Program-made: the position numbers and the translations under genes
The notes under the pieces: model-generated
Databases searched by the model: none
Told to the model about the DNA's origin: nothing
What the model saw: only the letters and a program-made list of their open reading frames with translations
Part shown: piece after piece, positions 39,896 through 49,055 of the stretch
How positions within the stretch are numbered: the stretch's first letter is position 1
How the letters are laid out: every line of letters starts with the position of its first letter
NCBI GenBank assembly: GCA_017853555.1
Contig: JAFMJH010000002.1
Location: 62,001 to 126,000 of the forward strand
Origin: Steroidobacteraceae bacterium
Lineage (GTDB): Bacteria > Pseudomonadota > Gammaproteobacteria > Steroidobacterales > Steroidobacteraceae
DNA: 64,000 nt
Direction of reading: 5' to 3'

Positions 39896-41011
39896 TCAGC
39901 GGGCGCGCAGGGCGATGCTCCACAGGAAATTGGTGCGCAACTGCCCCGGGCGGAAGGCGGGGTCGCGGCGCAGGTCCGCCGCCCCCCGGGTCACCGGCAG
40001 GAACCCGGGCGAGGGGTAACTGGCGCGCTGGTGGCAGGCGAGGCAGTTGCTGCGGGTGCCGCCGCCTGCGCCGCCGTCCGGGAAACGGGCCTCGAGCCAC
40101 GGGTTGTAGGCGACATGCGGACCGCCGTCCGCCGCCGCCGGGGTTGCGGGGTCGAAGGCGACCTCCAGCCGGTAACGAAGGTAGGGGGCGGTCAGCGTCG
40201 CCGGCGCCGCCGGGTTCGGCTCCGGCCGGTCGTGCCACCACAGGGTGATCCACACCCAGTCGCGGATTTCTTTGGTGGCGATGTGTGCGGCGACCATCAC
40301 GAGCGTGTCCCCCGCGGCGAGCGGGCGACCGAGCGCGATCACGGCAGCTTTGCGTCGCGAGGGGTCGCGCATCAGTGCACTTGCGAGGGTCGCGTCGACG
40401 CGGCGCCGGATGAAATCTTTGGTGGTGAGCGGCGCACGCGAAACGTCGCCCGATGCGATGCGCACGCGGCGCGTCCAACTCGTGTAGTCGTTGCCACCGC
40501 GGCGGATCGGGTTCGATTCCGCGTCCCACACGGGCAGCGTGGTGCCGCCATCGCGTGCGATCGGCCACCAGGCCGACTTCACGATCACTGCGGTGCGCGG
40601 AAAATCCGGTATCGACCGAAAGGACGCATAGGTTGCATCGGGCGCACCTTGCGTGACCAACGCATCGAGGCGTGCGCGCGAGGCGAGTTTCGCGTCGCGC
40701 AGATGCGCCGCGGCCGGCGCGTTGAAATAGGTGAGCGTGATGAGCGGCGCATCGGCGCGTTGATGCGCGCTCGGCGTTTCCGGCGTGGTCGCGCCGAACA
40801 GCGCGTCATCGTCCTCCCACGCGGTGAAATCGCCGAGCTGCGCGACGACGGCACGCGCATGCGCGCGTTGGCCGGCGAGATTCGCCGTCTTGCGTAGCGC
40901 ATCAAGATCGGAGTCGGAGGGTGCAGCGAAGGCCGCGACACACGCCGCTGCCGCACACAGCAGCGCGGCGATGCGGCGTTTCAGCGTCCGCTCTGACGTT
41001 GCAGCAGACAA
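39896..41011 (-). CDS. Exported haem-c-binding protein of unknown function
   Basis: 371 residues from a TTG start at 41011. A signal peptide (KRRIAALLCAAAACVAAFAAPS) precedes a ~300-residue domain rich in Trp and strands (WWPIARDGGTTLPVWDAESNP, WVWITLWWHDRPEPNP), reminiscent of dehydrogenase-associated haem proteins. Near the C-terminus is one CxxCH site, CLACH (Cys323/326). No family name can be given. Start alternatives: a CTG at 40984 would overlap the previous stop as CTGA and place the signal peptide at the very N-terminus; an ATG at 41092 would add ~27 unlikely residues. Last gene of a four-gene overlapping set, ahead of argR. Confidence 0.65.
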   Translation of the reverse strand: MSAATSERTLKRRIAALLCAAAACVAAFAAPSDSDLDALRKTANLAGQRAHARAVVAQLGDFTAWEDDDALFGATTPETPSAHQRADAPLITLTYFNAPAAAHLRDAKLASRARLDALVTQGAPDATYASFRSIPDFPRTAVIVKSAWWPIARDGGTTLPVWDAESNPIRRGGNDYTSWTRRVRIASGDVSRAPLTTKDFIRRRVDATLASALMRDPSRRKAAVIALGRPLAAGDTLVMVAAHIATKEIRDWVWITLWWHDRPEPNPAAPATLTAPYLRYRLEVAFDPATPAAADGGPHVAYNPWLEARFPDGGAGGGTRSNCLACHQRASYPSPGFLPVTRGAADLRRDPAFRPGQLRTNFLWSIALRAR

Positions 41012-41370
41012 TCGATTTGCACCGTCGCATCGGGGCCTGCGGGGCTTGCGCGCTTGTTGATGCGCAGCAGCCGGTAGCCGGGCTTCGAGCAACTCGCGCG
41101 TACGCTCGCGAGCGTGCTGCCGGGCGGCAGTTTGGCGCGAAACCGGCCGCGCACGTCGGTGACCAGCGTGTAGTTCGTCTGGATGTTCTCGAGCACGACC
41201 AGCACGTCGGCGACGTAGGCGCCGCGCTCGTCGCGTGCGGAACCGAAATAGAGGATGCCCGGCTTGTCGAGCTCATCGGCTGCCGAAGGGTCGTAGGTGT
41301 ATTGCGCCAAGGCGAGGCCGCTCGCGCAGCCGAGCAGGATGGCGACGCTGCGTGCCGCGTGCTTCGTCAT
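40981..41370 (-). CDS. Small exported beta-sandwich protein (carboxypeptidase-regulatory-like)
   Basis: 129 residues with a signal peptide (~1-22, ending ALA). The mature part resembles the carboxypeptidase regulatory-like/Ig-type sandwich: YVADVLVVLENIQTNYTLVTDVRGRFRAKLPPGSTLASVRA, with two later cysteines (Cys in SCSKPGYRL and IDCLLQ) that may pair. The same type of domain forms the N-terminus of the propeller protein at 42231-44126. Function unknown; overlaps its neighbours on both sides. Confidence 0.65.
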   Translation of the reverse strand: MTKHAARSVAILLGCASGLALAQYTYDPSAADELDKPGILYFGSARDERGAYVADVLVVLENIQTNYTLVTDVRGRFRAKLPPGSTLASVRASCSKPGYRLLRINKRASPAGPDATVQIDCLLQRQSGR

Positions 41371-41678
41371 GCGAAAAAGAACTTCAGACGCCATGCGCAG
41401 ACACCGAGTACCGATACCGGCAGCAACCAAAGAAATGCTGCGCCGCGTCCCGCGAACATCCGGGGCGGCACGAGCAGTGCGACGGGCGCGGCGACGAGCG
41501 CGGCAGCGGCGACGAGACCGTACCAGGCCATCGCCGGACCGATGGATGCATAAGGTGCCCAGCTCCACGCGAATCGGCCTTCCATGGGGTAATAGAGAAA
41601 CAGCGGCGCATCGAGCACGAATACGACGGCATAAGCGATGCAATACGCGAGACTGTACGCGGGCGCGAAGGCTTTCAT
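41367..41678 (-). CDS. Small membrane protein, three predicted helices
   Basis: 103 residues, mostly hydrophobic: helices at about 5-29, 43-68 and 75-98, with a Tyr/Trp-rich loop (LFLYYPMEGRFAWSWAPYA) facing one side. No family recognised. 4-base overlaps with genes on both sides. The aromatic periplasmic-type loop and the haem-c partners suggest a membrane component of a redox complex (inference). Confidence 0.6.
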   Translation of the reverse strand: MKAFAPAYSLAYCIAYAVVFVLDAPLFLYYPMEGRFAWSWAPYASIGPAMAWYGLVAAAALVAAPVALLVPPRMFAGRGAAFLWLLPVSVLGVCAWRLKFFFA

Positions 41679-42133
41679 GCGAGCCCCCGGATGTTGTTGA
41701 GCACGTGGCCTACCAGAAAATCCCACCAGACGATGGCCGCGAGCAGCACGGTGATGCCGATGCGCGCCCCGCGTTGCGCCGGCGTCGCGTCGCTGCGCCA
41801 AAGAAATGCGTACGCCGGCAGCAAGCCGAGCCCGATGCCGCCGGCGTGTTCCTTCAATTCGAACAGTCCGACGGCCCAGCCGAGCGACATCTCTTCGAAG
41901 GGGATGCGTACGTCGATGCGATATGACGGATAGATGAGTGCGGCCAGAATCAGATCGGCCGCGAAGCAGACCACGACGGCGCGGACGAAGCGCTGCGGAT
42001 TCACGGCGGCGTAGCGCGCCGCGAACGAGCTGCCGCCACGACCTGCGAACCACAGCGACGCGCACTGGTGGCTGAGCGCGCCGAGCAACGCCACGGCGAT
42101 CAGCCCGTGCAGAATGAGTAGCGTCGTGATCAT
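41675..42133 (-). CDS. Small membrane protein with histidines in or near membrane helices
   Basis: 152 residues, about four hydrophobic helices (LLILHGLIAVALLGALSHQ; FVRAVVVCFAADLILAALIYP; a segment around FELKEHAGGIGLGLLPAYAFLW; IGITVLLAAIVWWDFLVGHVL). Histidines at ~9, 22, 115 and 145 lie in or at the edges of helices, which would allow b-type haem binding, though this is unproven. First gene of the four-gene minus set, divergent from the propeller gene with a 97-base gap. Confidence 0.6.
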   Translation of the reverse strand: MITTLLILHGLIAVALLGALSHQCASLWFAGRGGSSFAARYAAVNPQRFVRAVVVCFAADLILAALIYPSYRIDVRIPFEEMSLGWAVGLFELKEHAGGIGLGLLPAYAFLWRSDATPAQRGARIGITVLLAAIVWWDFLVGHVLNNIRGLA

Positions 42134-42230
42134 GCGTACGGCGTACGGCGTGCGGACATGGTGTACCTGGTTGCATCTCGCGGCGGCGGAGCCGATGATT
42201 TCACGAATCCCGAGGCTACGGAACTCCTGC
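42134..42230. promoter_or_regulatory. Divergent promoter region of the haem-c/propeller cluster
   Basis: The only gap between the two arms of the cluster; both arms must be transcribed from here. An imperfect GTACGGCGTACGGCGTGCG repeat occurs at ~42137-42155. No clear -10/-35 pairs were identified. Confidence 0.35.
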
Positions 42231-44126
42231 ATGCATCGCATCCTTCTGCTCGCTCTGCTCTCGCTATGGCCAACTGCGCAGGCCTCGATCGCCGGTACCG
42301 GTACGCTCGAGGGCGCGGTACAAGCCGACGCGGCGCTCGGTCAGTTGTCGGTCTATGCCTACAACGCGCAGAAGCGAGTCGGCTACATGGTGTTCGTCGT
42401 CGACGGCCGCTACCGCGCGACCAATCTGTTCCCCGGTCGATACGAAGTGACCTTGCGCGGTACGCCGGGGCAGCGCAGCTGGGGGTTGCCGCCGCGTTCC
42501 GTGCCGACCAATGTGGCAGCGGGCAAAACCGCGCGCGCGGATTTCGTCGTCGCCGAGCGCAGCTTGCCGGCGACCTACGTCGGCGGCATGACCTATCCCG
42601 ACGCGAAGATCGCCAAGTACGACGAGATCTATCCGCCCGGCGAAGCGCGGCAAGTGCTCGAGCGCGTGTGCTTCGGTTGTCACACCTCGAGCTTCTATCC
42701 CTACAACGCGGTGCGCACCTATCCGACCGGGCGCAACCAGTTCGATCGCGAAGGCTGGCGCATCACCATCGAGCGCATGGCCAACGGCGTGGCGTTCGGC
42801 GCGAAAGGCAAACCGTCGTATTTCGATCCGCTGTTGATCTCGCCGCGCGAGCGCGACTTGCTCGCCGATTATCTCGGCACCCATTTCGGTCCCGACTCGA
42901 CGCCGCGCGCCGTGCAACAGGAGAGCGACCCTGCGCTCGATCCTCTCGTGCTCGCGAAGGCGCAGTACGTCGAATACCGCTTTCCGAATACGCCCGGCGA
43001 GCCCGATCGGTTCACGCACACGCCCGACTTCGACGGTCAGGGCAACGTCTGGATCATGGATCGCGGTGGCGAGAGTCTGGTGCGCGTGGACCCGGTGACG
43101 GCGAAGATCACCGACCACAAAGGTCACGGCGGGGGCGAATTTTTGTCGCTCGATCGCGACGGCAGCGTCTGGTACGGCGGTTTGTCGCATTTCGATCCGC
43201 GACAAAACGTCCACGACGAATACAAATTCGAGTGGAAGCAAAGTTTCCGCGCGATTCCCATCAGTTCGATGATCATGGATGCGCAGGGCGACATCTGGTT
43301 GACCCTGCTGACATCAGGCGGACTCGGCAAACTCGATCGCAAGACCAACAGCATCGTGTGGTGGGACGTGCCGATCGCGCGCGCGCGCCCTTACGGCATC
43401 GCGCTCGATCGCGACGACAAAGTCTGGTTCGCCGGATATCACACGAGCGGCATCGAACGCTTCGATCCGAAAACCGGCAGCTTCCGACATTACCGTCTCA
43501 CCACCGGCGCGCCGACCAACATCCGGCGTCCCGCGGTCGATTCCAAAAATCAGGTGTGGTCGGCGACCTGGGGCAGTCTCGCGTTGCAGAACGGCGCGCT
43601 CTATCGCGTCGATCAGACCACCAATCAGGTGGACGAATTCAAGTTGGGCATCCCGTACACCAACCCTTATGACGTCGAGCCCGATGCCGCCGACAACATC
43701 TGGGTGGCGACGGACAACCACATCCTGAAGTTCGATCCGGGCACTCGAGCGTTCACGCGTTATCCGGTCACGACGCGCACCGACATTCCGAAGATCGCCG
43801 TGACGCGTGATGGTGCCGTGTGGTTCGGTCCGCGCAACGCCGGACAGTCGGGCGGTTATGGTGGCGCGCTCACGGCGCTCTATCCGGACAAAGATGCGAT
43901 CACGTCCTTTGCCGCGTATTACGACGCGGGCAATACGCGCAATCGCAAGGCGGCCCACGAGTGGCCGAACATTCCGGTGCAAGGTCGACGCATCCTCGTG
44001 CCGGCGGCACCGAAGAATCCCTGCGAGTTCGCCGAAACGATGGGACTCGGCGCCGGTTGCGCGACAGCGGCGCCCGTCGAGGGCGCAGCCGGCGCCGCGA
44101 TTGGCGGTGGTGCGGCGCGCGAATAA
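42231..44126 (+). CDS. Exported haem-c protein with Vgb-like beta-propeller
   Basis: 631 residues. Signal peptide 1-18; a beta-sandwich/carboxypeptidase-regulatory-like domain (~20-110); a short cytochrome-like domain with CFGCH (Cys147, Cys150, His151); then a seven-bladed propeller of the virginiamycin-B-lyase/streptogramin-lyase type, each blade with patterns like GNVWIMDRGGESLVRVDP, GDIWLTLLTSGGLGKLD, KVWFAGYHTSGIERFDP and NIWVATDNHILKFDP. In Vgb the propeller opens a lactone; in this haem-bearing form an oxidoreductase or binding role is as likely. ATG at 42231 directly precedes the signal peptide. The product is a Gly/Ala-rich tail at the C-terminus. It is divergent from the four-gene set it probably works with. 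Confidence 0.75.
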   Translation: MHRILLLALLSLWPTAQASIAGTGTLEGAVQADAALGQLSVYAYNAQKRVGYMVFVVDGRYRATNLFPGRYEVTLRGTPGQRSWGLPPRSVPTNVAAGKTARADFVVAERSLPATYVGGMTYPDAKIAKYDEIYPPGEARQVLERVCFGCHTSSFYPYNAVRTYPTGRNQFDREGWRITIERMANGVAFGAKGKPSYFDPLLISPRERDLLADYLGTHFGPDSTPRAVQQESDPALDPLVLAKAQYVEYRFPNTPGEPDRFTHTPDFDGQGNVWIMDRGGESLVRVDPVTAKITDHKGHGGGEFLSLDRDGSVWYGGLSHFDPRQNVHDEYKFEWKQSFRAIPISSMIMDAQGDIWLTLLTSGGLGKLDRKTNSIVWWDVPIARARPYGIALDRDDKVWFAGYHTSGIERFDPKTGSFRHYRLTTGAPTNIRRPAVDSKNQVWSATWGSLALQNGALYRVDQTTNQVDEFKLGIPYTNPYDVEPDAADNIWVATDNHILKFDPGTRAFTRYPVTTRTDIPKIAVTRDGAVWFGPRNAGQSGGYGGALTALYPDKDAITSFAAYYDAGNTRNRKAAHEWPNIPVQGRRILVPAAPKNPCEFAETMGLGAGCATAAPVEGAAGAAIGGGAARE

Positions 44127-44159
44127 GGCTTGCGTCGTCGCGGGCCGATGGCCGCGCGA

Positions 44160-45041
44160 TCAGCCTGCTTCGCGCAACGCCGCGCGCACGGCGGTGGTGT
44201 CCGGTCGAACGCCGCGCCAAAGAAAAAACGATTCCGCGGCCTGTTCGACCAGCATCCCGAGTCCCTGCGCGGCGTGCTCGATGCCGACGCTGCGCGCCCA
44301 GCGCACGAAGGGCGTGTCGGTGGCCGCGTAACCGAGATCATAGGCGTAGGCGCCTCGCGCGAAGATGCTCGCGTCGACGGCGGGCAGTTTGCCTTCGATG
44401 CCGGCCGAGGTTGCGTGGATGACGAGATCGAACGCGCCGTGCGCCGCGATTTCGCGCGGCAAATCTTCGTAGGTGCAAGCGACGATCGGTGCGAGATCCG
44501 CGAAGGCCTGCTGCAGCTCGGTCGCGCGCGGCAGGCGACGGTTGGCGATCGCGAGCGCCGCGGGGTTTTTGCCGAGCAAGGGCGCGAGGATGCCGCGTGT
44601 CGCGCCGCCTGCACCGAGGATCAACACGCGCTTGTCGCATACCGCGACTCTCAAAAATTCGAAATCGGCGACGAGCCCCGCGCCGTCGGTGTTGTCGCCG
44701 AGCAGGCGACCGTCGGCTTGCAGCGCGAGCGTGTTCACCGCACCGGCGCGTTGCGCGCGGTCGGTGAGTCGGTCGGCGAGGCGCGCTGCCGCTTCTTTGT
44801 GAGGTACGGTGACGTTGAGTCCGCGCAGTCCCGCAGCGAAGAGTGCACGCACGTCCGCCTCGAAGCGCTCGGGCGCAATGTCGTAGCGATCGTAGATCAG
44901 ATTTTGGGTCGTCGCGGCGGCGAACCGCGCGTGGATGAACGGCGAACGGCTATGCGCGATCGGGTGACCGACGACGCCGTAGCGATCGGGCGCGACACCT
45001 TCGGGTGCGTGCACGGCAGCGGGTCGCGTCGTCTCGCTCAT
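44160..45041 (-). CDS. aroE: Shikimate dehydrogenase
   Basis: 293 residues. Substrate site SRSPFIHARF and NVTVPHKEAA (catalytic Lys), DNTDGAGLVADFE (catalytic Asp), nucleotide motif LGAGGATRGI, and the C-terminal GLGMLVEQAAESFFLW. It reduces 3-dehydroshikimate with NADPH in aromatic amino acid synthesis. ATG at 45041. It converges on the propeller gene and is followed upstream by rlmJ. Confidence 0.95.
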   Translation of the reverse strand: MSETTRPAAVHAPEGVAPDRYGVVGHPIAHSRSPFIHARFAAATTQNLIYDRYDIAPERFEADVRALFAAGLRGLNVTVPHKEAAARLADRLTDRAQRAGAVNTLALQADGRLLGDNTDGAGLVADFEFLRVAVCDKRVLILGAGGATRGILAPLLGKNPAALAIANRRLPRATELQQAFADLAPIVACTYEDLPREIAAHGAFDLVIHATSAGIEGKLPAVDASIFARGAYAYDLGYAATDTPFVRWARSVGIEHAAQGLGMLVEQAAESFFLWRGVRPDTTAVRAALREAG

Positions 45042-45051
45042 CGGTCGCAGT

Positions 45052-45942
45052 CTAACGCACCCGCCAACCGCCGCGGGCGGGGGCCGGGTCGAGCAAGGCG
45101 TGCAAGGCCGGCAGCCAATGTTGCATGCGCTCGGCGATCTGCCACGGCGGATTGACGATGACGATCCCCGAACCGTTGAGTCCGACGCGCGTATCGCGCG
45201 GATGGATCCACACTTCACTCTGCAAAAATTGTGGTGGATGCGCCGCGTCCTGGGGCAGTCGGCTCGGGAGCGAGGCGAGCCATTGATCGGTGTCGCGTCC
45301 GTCCTTGATCGGATACCAGATGGCGATCACCGCCGTCGGCAGACGCTTGAGGATTTCGGCGGTTGCATTCGCCGCCGCGGAAAAATCGCCGCGGGTGTCT
45401 TCATAGGGCGGATCGATCAGCACCAGTGCGCGCCGCTCGACGTTCGGCAACCAGTGTTTCAAGCGTGCGTAACCGTCGGCGCACTCGAGCACCAGATGAT
45501 TGGCGGTGACGGCCGAGTTGCGCACCGCATCGCGCATCGCCTCGCGCAACGCGACGTGTTCGCTCTGCTGCGTCTCGATCAGGACTGCGCGATCCTGCGC
45601 GCGCAGGCGTTGCAGTGCGAGCCAGGGCGAGCCCGGACAAGCGTGTCGCGCATGGGGCTGGTTGCGCAGCGCGCGCACCAAGTGGGCGTAGTCCTGCAAT
45701 TCTTCCGGCAAGGCGCGTGCATCGCTGCCGCCGACGCCGAGCAACCGTTCGACGCCGCCACGGAATTCTTCGCCCTTGCGCGCATCAGCCGAGGCGAGAT
45801 CGTAGCAACCGCGACCGGCATGCGTGTCGACGAACAAAAACCCCTTGTCCTTGCGCGCGAGTGCGCCCAACAAGGCGAGCAAGGTGACGTGCTTGTGCAC
45901 GTCGGCGAAGTTGCCGGCATGAAACGCGTGGCGGTACTTCAT
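45052..45942 (-). CDS. rlmJ: 23S rRNA (adenine2030-N6)-methyltransferase
   Basis: 296 residues. MKYRHAFHAGNFADVHKHV is the hallmark N-terminus; FVDTHAGRGCYDL is the AdoMet site, LIDPPYED the catalytic (D/N)PPY motif, and GSGIVIVNPPW a late conserved block. RlmJ methylates A2030 of 23S rRNA. Same strand as topA upstream (14-base gap) and aroE downstream (10-base gap). Confidence 0.95.
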   Translation of the reverse strand: MKYRHAFHAGNFADVHKHVTLLALLGALARKDKGFLFVDTHAGRGCYDLASADARKGEEFRGGVERLLGVGGSDARALPEELQDYAHLVRALRNQPHARHACPGSPWLALQRLRAQDRAVLIETQQSEHVALREAMRDAVRNSAVTANHLVLECADGYARLKHWLPNVERRALVLIDPPYEDTRGDFSAAANATAEILKRLPTAVIAIWYPIKDGRDTDQWLASLPSRLPQDAAHPPQFLQSEVWIHPRDTRVGLNGSGIVIVNPPWQIAERMQHWLPALHALLDPAPARGGWRVR

Positions 45943-45956
45943 GCCCGCATGCGCGC

Positions 45957-48455
45957 TCAGTCAGCCGCGGTTTTGGTCTTGGACTTCGCTTTGGCCTTCG
46001 ACTTCGCCTTCGTCTTTGCCTTGGCTTTGGCTTTTTTCTTGACCTTGGGTTCGGCCTTCGCCTCGGGTGCGACGTCCGCTTTTTTGGCCGGCGTCTTCTT
46101 GGCGAAGCGGCCGCGACCGGGGCGTTGCGGCGCGGCGGCGAGCAGCGTGCGACATTCGTCGAGCGTCAGCGTCTTCGGGTCGCGCTCTTTCGGGATGCGC
46201 GCGTTGCGTGCCTTGTCGGTGATGTACGGGCCATAGCGGCCGTTCAACACCTGGATGTTGTCGATGCCGAAGTCCTGGATGATGCGATTCGCATCGGCCA
46301 ATTTCTTGGCGGCCACGACTTCGCAGGCGCGTTCGAGCGTGATGGTGTACGGATCGTCTTCGACCTTGAGCGAGGCGTACTTGGCGCCGTATTTGATGTA
46401 GGGCCCGAAGCGACCGATGTTCGCTTCGAGCGGTTCGCCTTCGGGCGTCTCGCCGAGTTTGCGCGGCAACTGGAACAGCTGCAGCGCCGCATCCAGTTTG
46501 ATCGTGTCCATCTTCTGGCCCGGACGGAGTCCGGCGAAGCGCGGCTTTTCTTCGTCGTCGCGCGTGCCGATCTGCACGAACGGTCCGAAACGACCCATGC
46601 GCACCGAGACGGGTTTGCCGCTCGCCGGGTCGACGCCGAGTTCGCGTGCCTGGGCCGCTTCGTCGCGCGAGACGTTCTTTTCGGTGTGCTCGACGAGATC
46701 GATGAACGGTTGCCAGAATTTCTGCAGCGGCTCCGTCCATTCTTCTTCGCCGCGCGATACGGCGTCGAGCTCGTCTTCCATCGAGGCGGTGAAGCCGTAT
46801 TCGACGTACTTGCCGAAGTGCGTGCTCAGGAAATTGTTGACGATCTTGCCGATGTCGGTCGGGATGAAGCGTCGGCTATCCATGTCGACGTATTCGCGAT
46901 CCCGCAGCGTCGAAATGATCGAGGCATAGGTCGAGGGACGACCGATGCCGTGTTCTTCGAGCGCCTTCACGAGCGAGGCTTCGGAATAACGCGGCGGCGG
47001 CTCGGTGAAGTGCTGCGCGCCGCGCAACTGCGACAGTTGCACGACGTCGCCTTCGGCGAAGTCGGGCAGGATGCGATCGTCTTCGTCGTCGGCCGAATCG
47101 TCCTGGCCTTCGAGGTAGACGGCGATGAAGCCTGGTTTGACCAGGGTCGAACCGTTGGCGCGCAGCAGGTGGCGTGCGTCGCCGTCGGGCCCGGCGAGCA
47201 AATCGACGGCGATGGTGTCGAACACGGCGTGCGTCATCTGGCAGGCGACCGCGCGCTTCCAGATGAGCGAATACAGTTTGTGCAGGTCGGCGTCGATGCG
47301 GCCTTCGAGCAGCTGCGGCGTGACGGCCGCCGAGGTCGGGCGTATCGCTTCGTGCGCTTCCTGGGCGTTGCGCGATTTGTTTTTGAAGTAGCGCGGCGCT
47401 TCGGGCACGGAGTCGGTGCCGTAGAGCTTGCCGATCACCTGCCGGATTTCGCCGATCGCCTCGTTGGCGAGGTTCACCGCGTCGGTACGCATGTAGGTGA
47501 TGAGACCGACCGCGCCTTCGCCGTAGTCCACGCCTTCGTAGAGTTGTTGCGCGAGTCGCATGGTGCGTTGCGCCGACAGACCCAATTTGCGCGCAGCTTC
47601 CTGCTGCAGCGTCGAGGTCGTGAACGGCGGCGCCGGATTGCGATTGCGCTGTTTGCGATCGATCGAGAGCACGCGCAGCTGCCCCGGCGGCGCGAGCGCG
47701 CGTTCGGACTCGGCCGGCATGCCGGCACCGCTCGCTTTGCAGAGCGTGCGTTCGACGTCACGCGCCGACGCTTCGTCGGTGAAACTGAACTGCTCGACCT
47801 TGCGACCCGAATACTCGACCAGGCGCAAGGGAAACTTTTGACCGTCGCGTGCGCCTTCGGCATCCAGCGTCCAGTATTCGCGCGGCACGAAGGCCTGAAT
47901 TTCGGCTTCGCGCTCGCAGATCATGCGCAGCGCCGGGCTTTGCACGCGGCCGGCGGAGAGTCCGCGCCGCACTTTCTTCCAGAGCAGCGGCGACAGATTG
48001 AAACCGACGAGGTAATCGAGCGCGCGTCGCGCCTGTTGCGCGTTCACGAGATCGAGCGACAGATCGCGCGGTTCTTCGATGGCTTGGCGGACGGCGTTCT
48101 TGGTGATTTCGTAGAACGCGACGCGATGCACCTGCTTGCCTTCGAGATCCCCGCGACCCTGCAGAAGTTCGCGCAAGTGCCAGGAGATCGCTTCGCCTTC
48201 GCGATCCGGGTCGGTCGCCAGATACAAGGATTTGGCTTTGCGCAAGGCGCGCGAAATGGCGTCGACGTGCTTTTCGTTCTTCTCGAGGATGTCGTACTTC
48301 ATGGCGAAGTGGTGTGACGGATCGACGGCACCTTCTTTGGGCACCAGGTCGCGCACGTGGCCGTACGAGGCGAGGACTTCGAAATCCTTGCCGAGATATT
48401 TTTTGATGGTCTTCGCTTTGGCGGGCGATTCGACGATGACTAGGTTGTCGGGCAT
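45957..48455 (-). CDS. topA: DNA topoisomerase I without zinc fingers
   Basis: 832 residues. Toprim site VESPAKAKTIKKYL and DPDREGEAI; catalytic Tyr321 in LITYMRTDAVN; LSAGRVQSPAL. It relaxes negative supercoils. The C-terminal part lacks the cysteine zinc ribbons of E. coli TopA and instead has repeats of the GRFGPFVQIG / GRFGPYIKYG / GRYGPYITD type, then a ~45-residue Lys/Ala-rich tail (KKKAKAKAKTKAKSKAK) likely to bind DNA or polymerase. ATG at 48455; the ~100-base gap upstream to smg carries no recognised feature. Confidence 0.95.
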   Translation of the reverse strand: MPDNLVIVESPAKAKTIKKYLGKDFEVLASYGHVRDLVPKEGAVDPSHHFAMKYDILEKNEKHVDAISRALRKAKSLYLATDPDREGEAISWHLRELLQGRGDLEGKQVHRVAFYEITKNAVRQAIEEPRDLSLDLVNAQQARRALDYLVGFNLSPLLWKKVRRGLSAGRVQSPALRMICEREAEIQAFVPREYWTLDAEGARDGQKFPLRLVEYSGRKVEQFSFTDEASARDVERTLCKASGAGMPAESERALAPPGQLRVLSIDRKQRNRNPAPPFTTSTLQQEAARKLGLSAQRTMRLAQQLYEGVDYGEGAVGLITYMRTDAVNLANEAIGEIRQVIGKLYGTDSVPEAPRYFKNKSRNAQEAHEAIRPTSAAVTPQLLEGRIDADLHKLYSLIWKRAVACQMTHAVFDTIAVDLLAGPDGDARHLLRANGSTLVKPGFIAVYLEGQDDSADDEDDRILPDFAEGDVVQLSQLRGAQHFTEPPPRYSEASLVKALEEHGIGRPSTYASIISTLRDREYVDMDSRRFIPTDIGKIVNNFLSTHFGKYVEYGFTASMEDELDAVSRGEEEWTEPLQKFWQPFIDLVEHTEKNVSRDEAAQARELGVDPASGKPVSVRMGRFGPFVQIGTRDDEEKPRFAGLRPGQKMDTIKLDAALQLFQLPRKLGETPEGEPLEANIGRFGPYIKYGAKYASLKVEDDPYTITLERACEVVAAKKLADANRIIQDFGIDNIQVLNGRYGPYITDKARNARIPKERDPKTLTLDECRTLLAAAPQRPGRGRFAKKTPAKKADVAPEAKAEPKVKKKAKAKAKTKAKSKAKAKSKTKTAAD

Positions 48456-48558
48456 TGGGTTTCGCTATGCAAAATTCGCTGTGGGCCAGATAGACGAAAC
48501 CGCGGACGAGCCGCGGTTGGTGGCGTCGCGCGGTCCGTACCGCGCCGCGGCATGAGGG

Positions 48559-49041
48559 TCAGTGCGGTTGCTCCGGCAGGTCGAATACCAGATCTTCCAT
48601 GCGCGAGCAGGCGAGTTCTTCGCCGGGCTGGCTCGACAACACCATCAGCACGACCCACTTCAATTGATTGACGTCGAGTTCGTTCGCGTCGAGCGCGAGC
48701 AGACGCTCGATGACGATCTCGCGCTGCTGCGGCGAGAGGATGCCGGTGCGTTCGAGCGTGAGCAGGTAGCCGCGGCAGTCCGAGGGCAGATGGTGCCGTT
48801 CGGCGTCGGTGAACACGCGCATCGCGCGCGAGCCGGCATCGGCCAGCAAGGGGCGGTCGCGTTCACCGGCCAGATCGGCGAGCCAGTCGAGCGCGCGCTC
48901 GACCTTGTCGCCTTCGAAGCCGGCGTCTTCGAGGTCCTGGGCGAGTTCGTCGCGCTCGGGCACCACTTCTATGTCGGCCAGCATGTACCGGTCGAATACA
49001 TATATGAGGATGTCGAGCACGCTGCCGTCGAGTTCTGTCAT
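48559..49041 (-). CDS. smg: Smg family protein (DUF494)
   Basis: 160 residues. VLDILIYVFDRYMLADIEVVPERDELAQDLEDAGF at the start and LDVNQLKWVVLMVLSSQPGEE near the end are typical of Smg, an all-helical protein of unknown function regularly found between dprA and topA in gammaproteobacteria. The same order holds here. 14 bases separate it from dprA. Confidence 0.92.
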   Translation of the reverse strand: MTELDGSVLDILIYVFDRYMLADIEVVPERDELAQDLEDAGFEGDKVERALDWLADLAGERDRPLLADAGSRAMRVFTDAERHHLPSDCRGYLLTLERTGILSPQQREIVIERLLALDANELDVNQLKWVVLMVLSSQPGEELACSRMEDLVFDLPEQPH

Positions 49042-49055
49042 AAGGCGTAGTCAGT

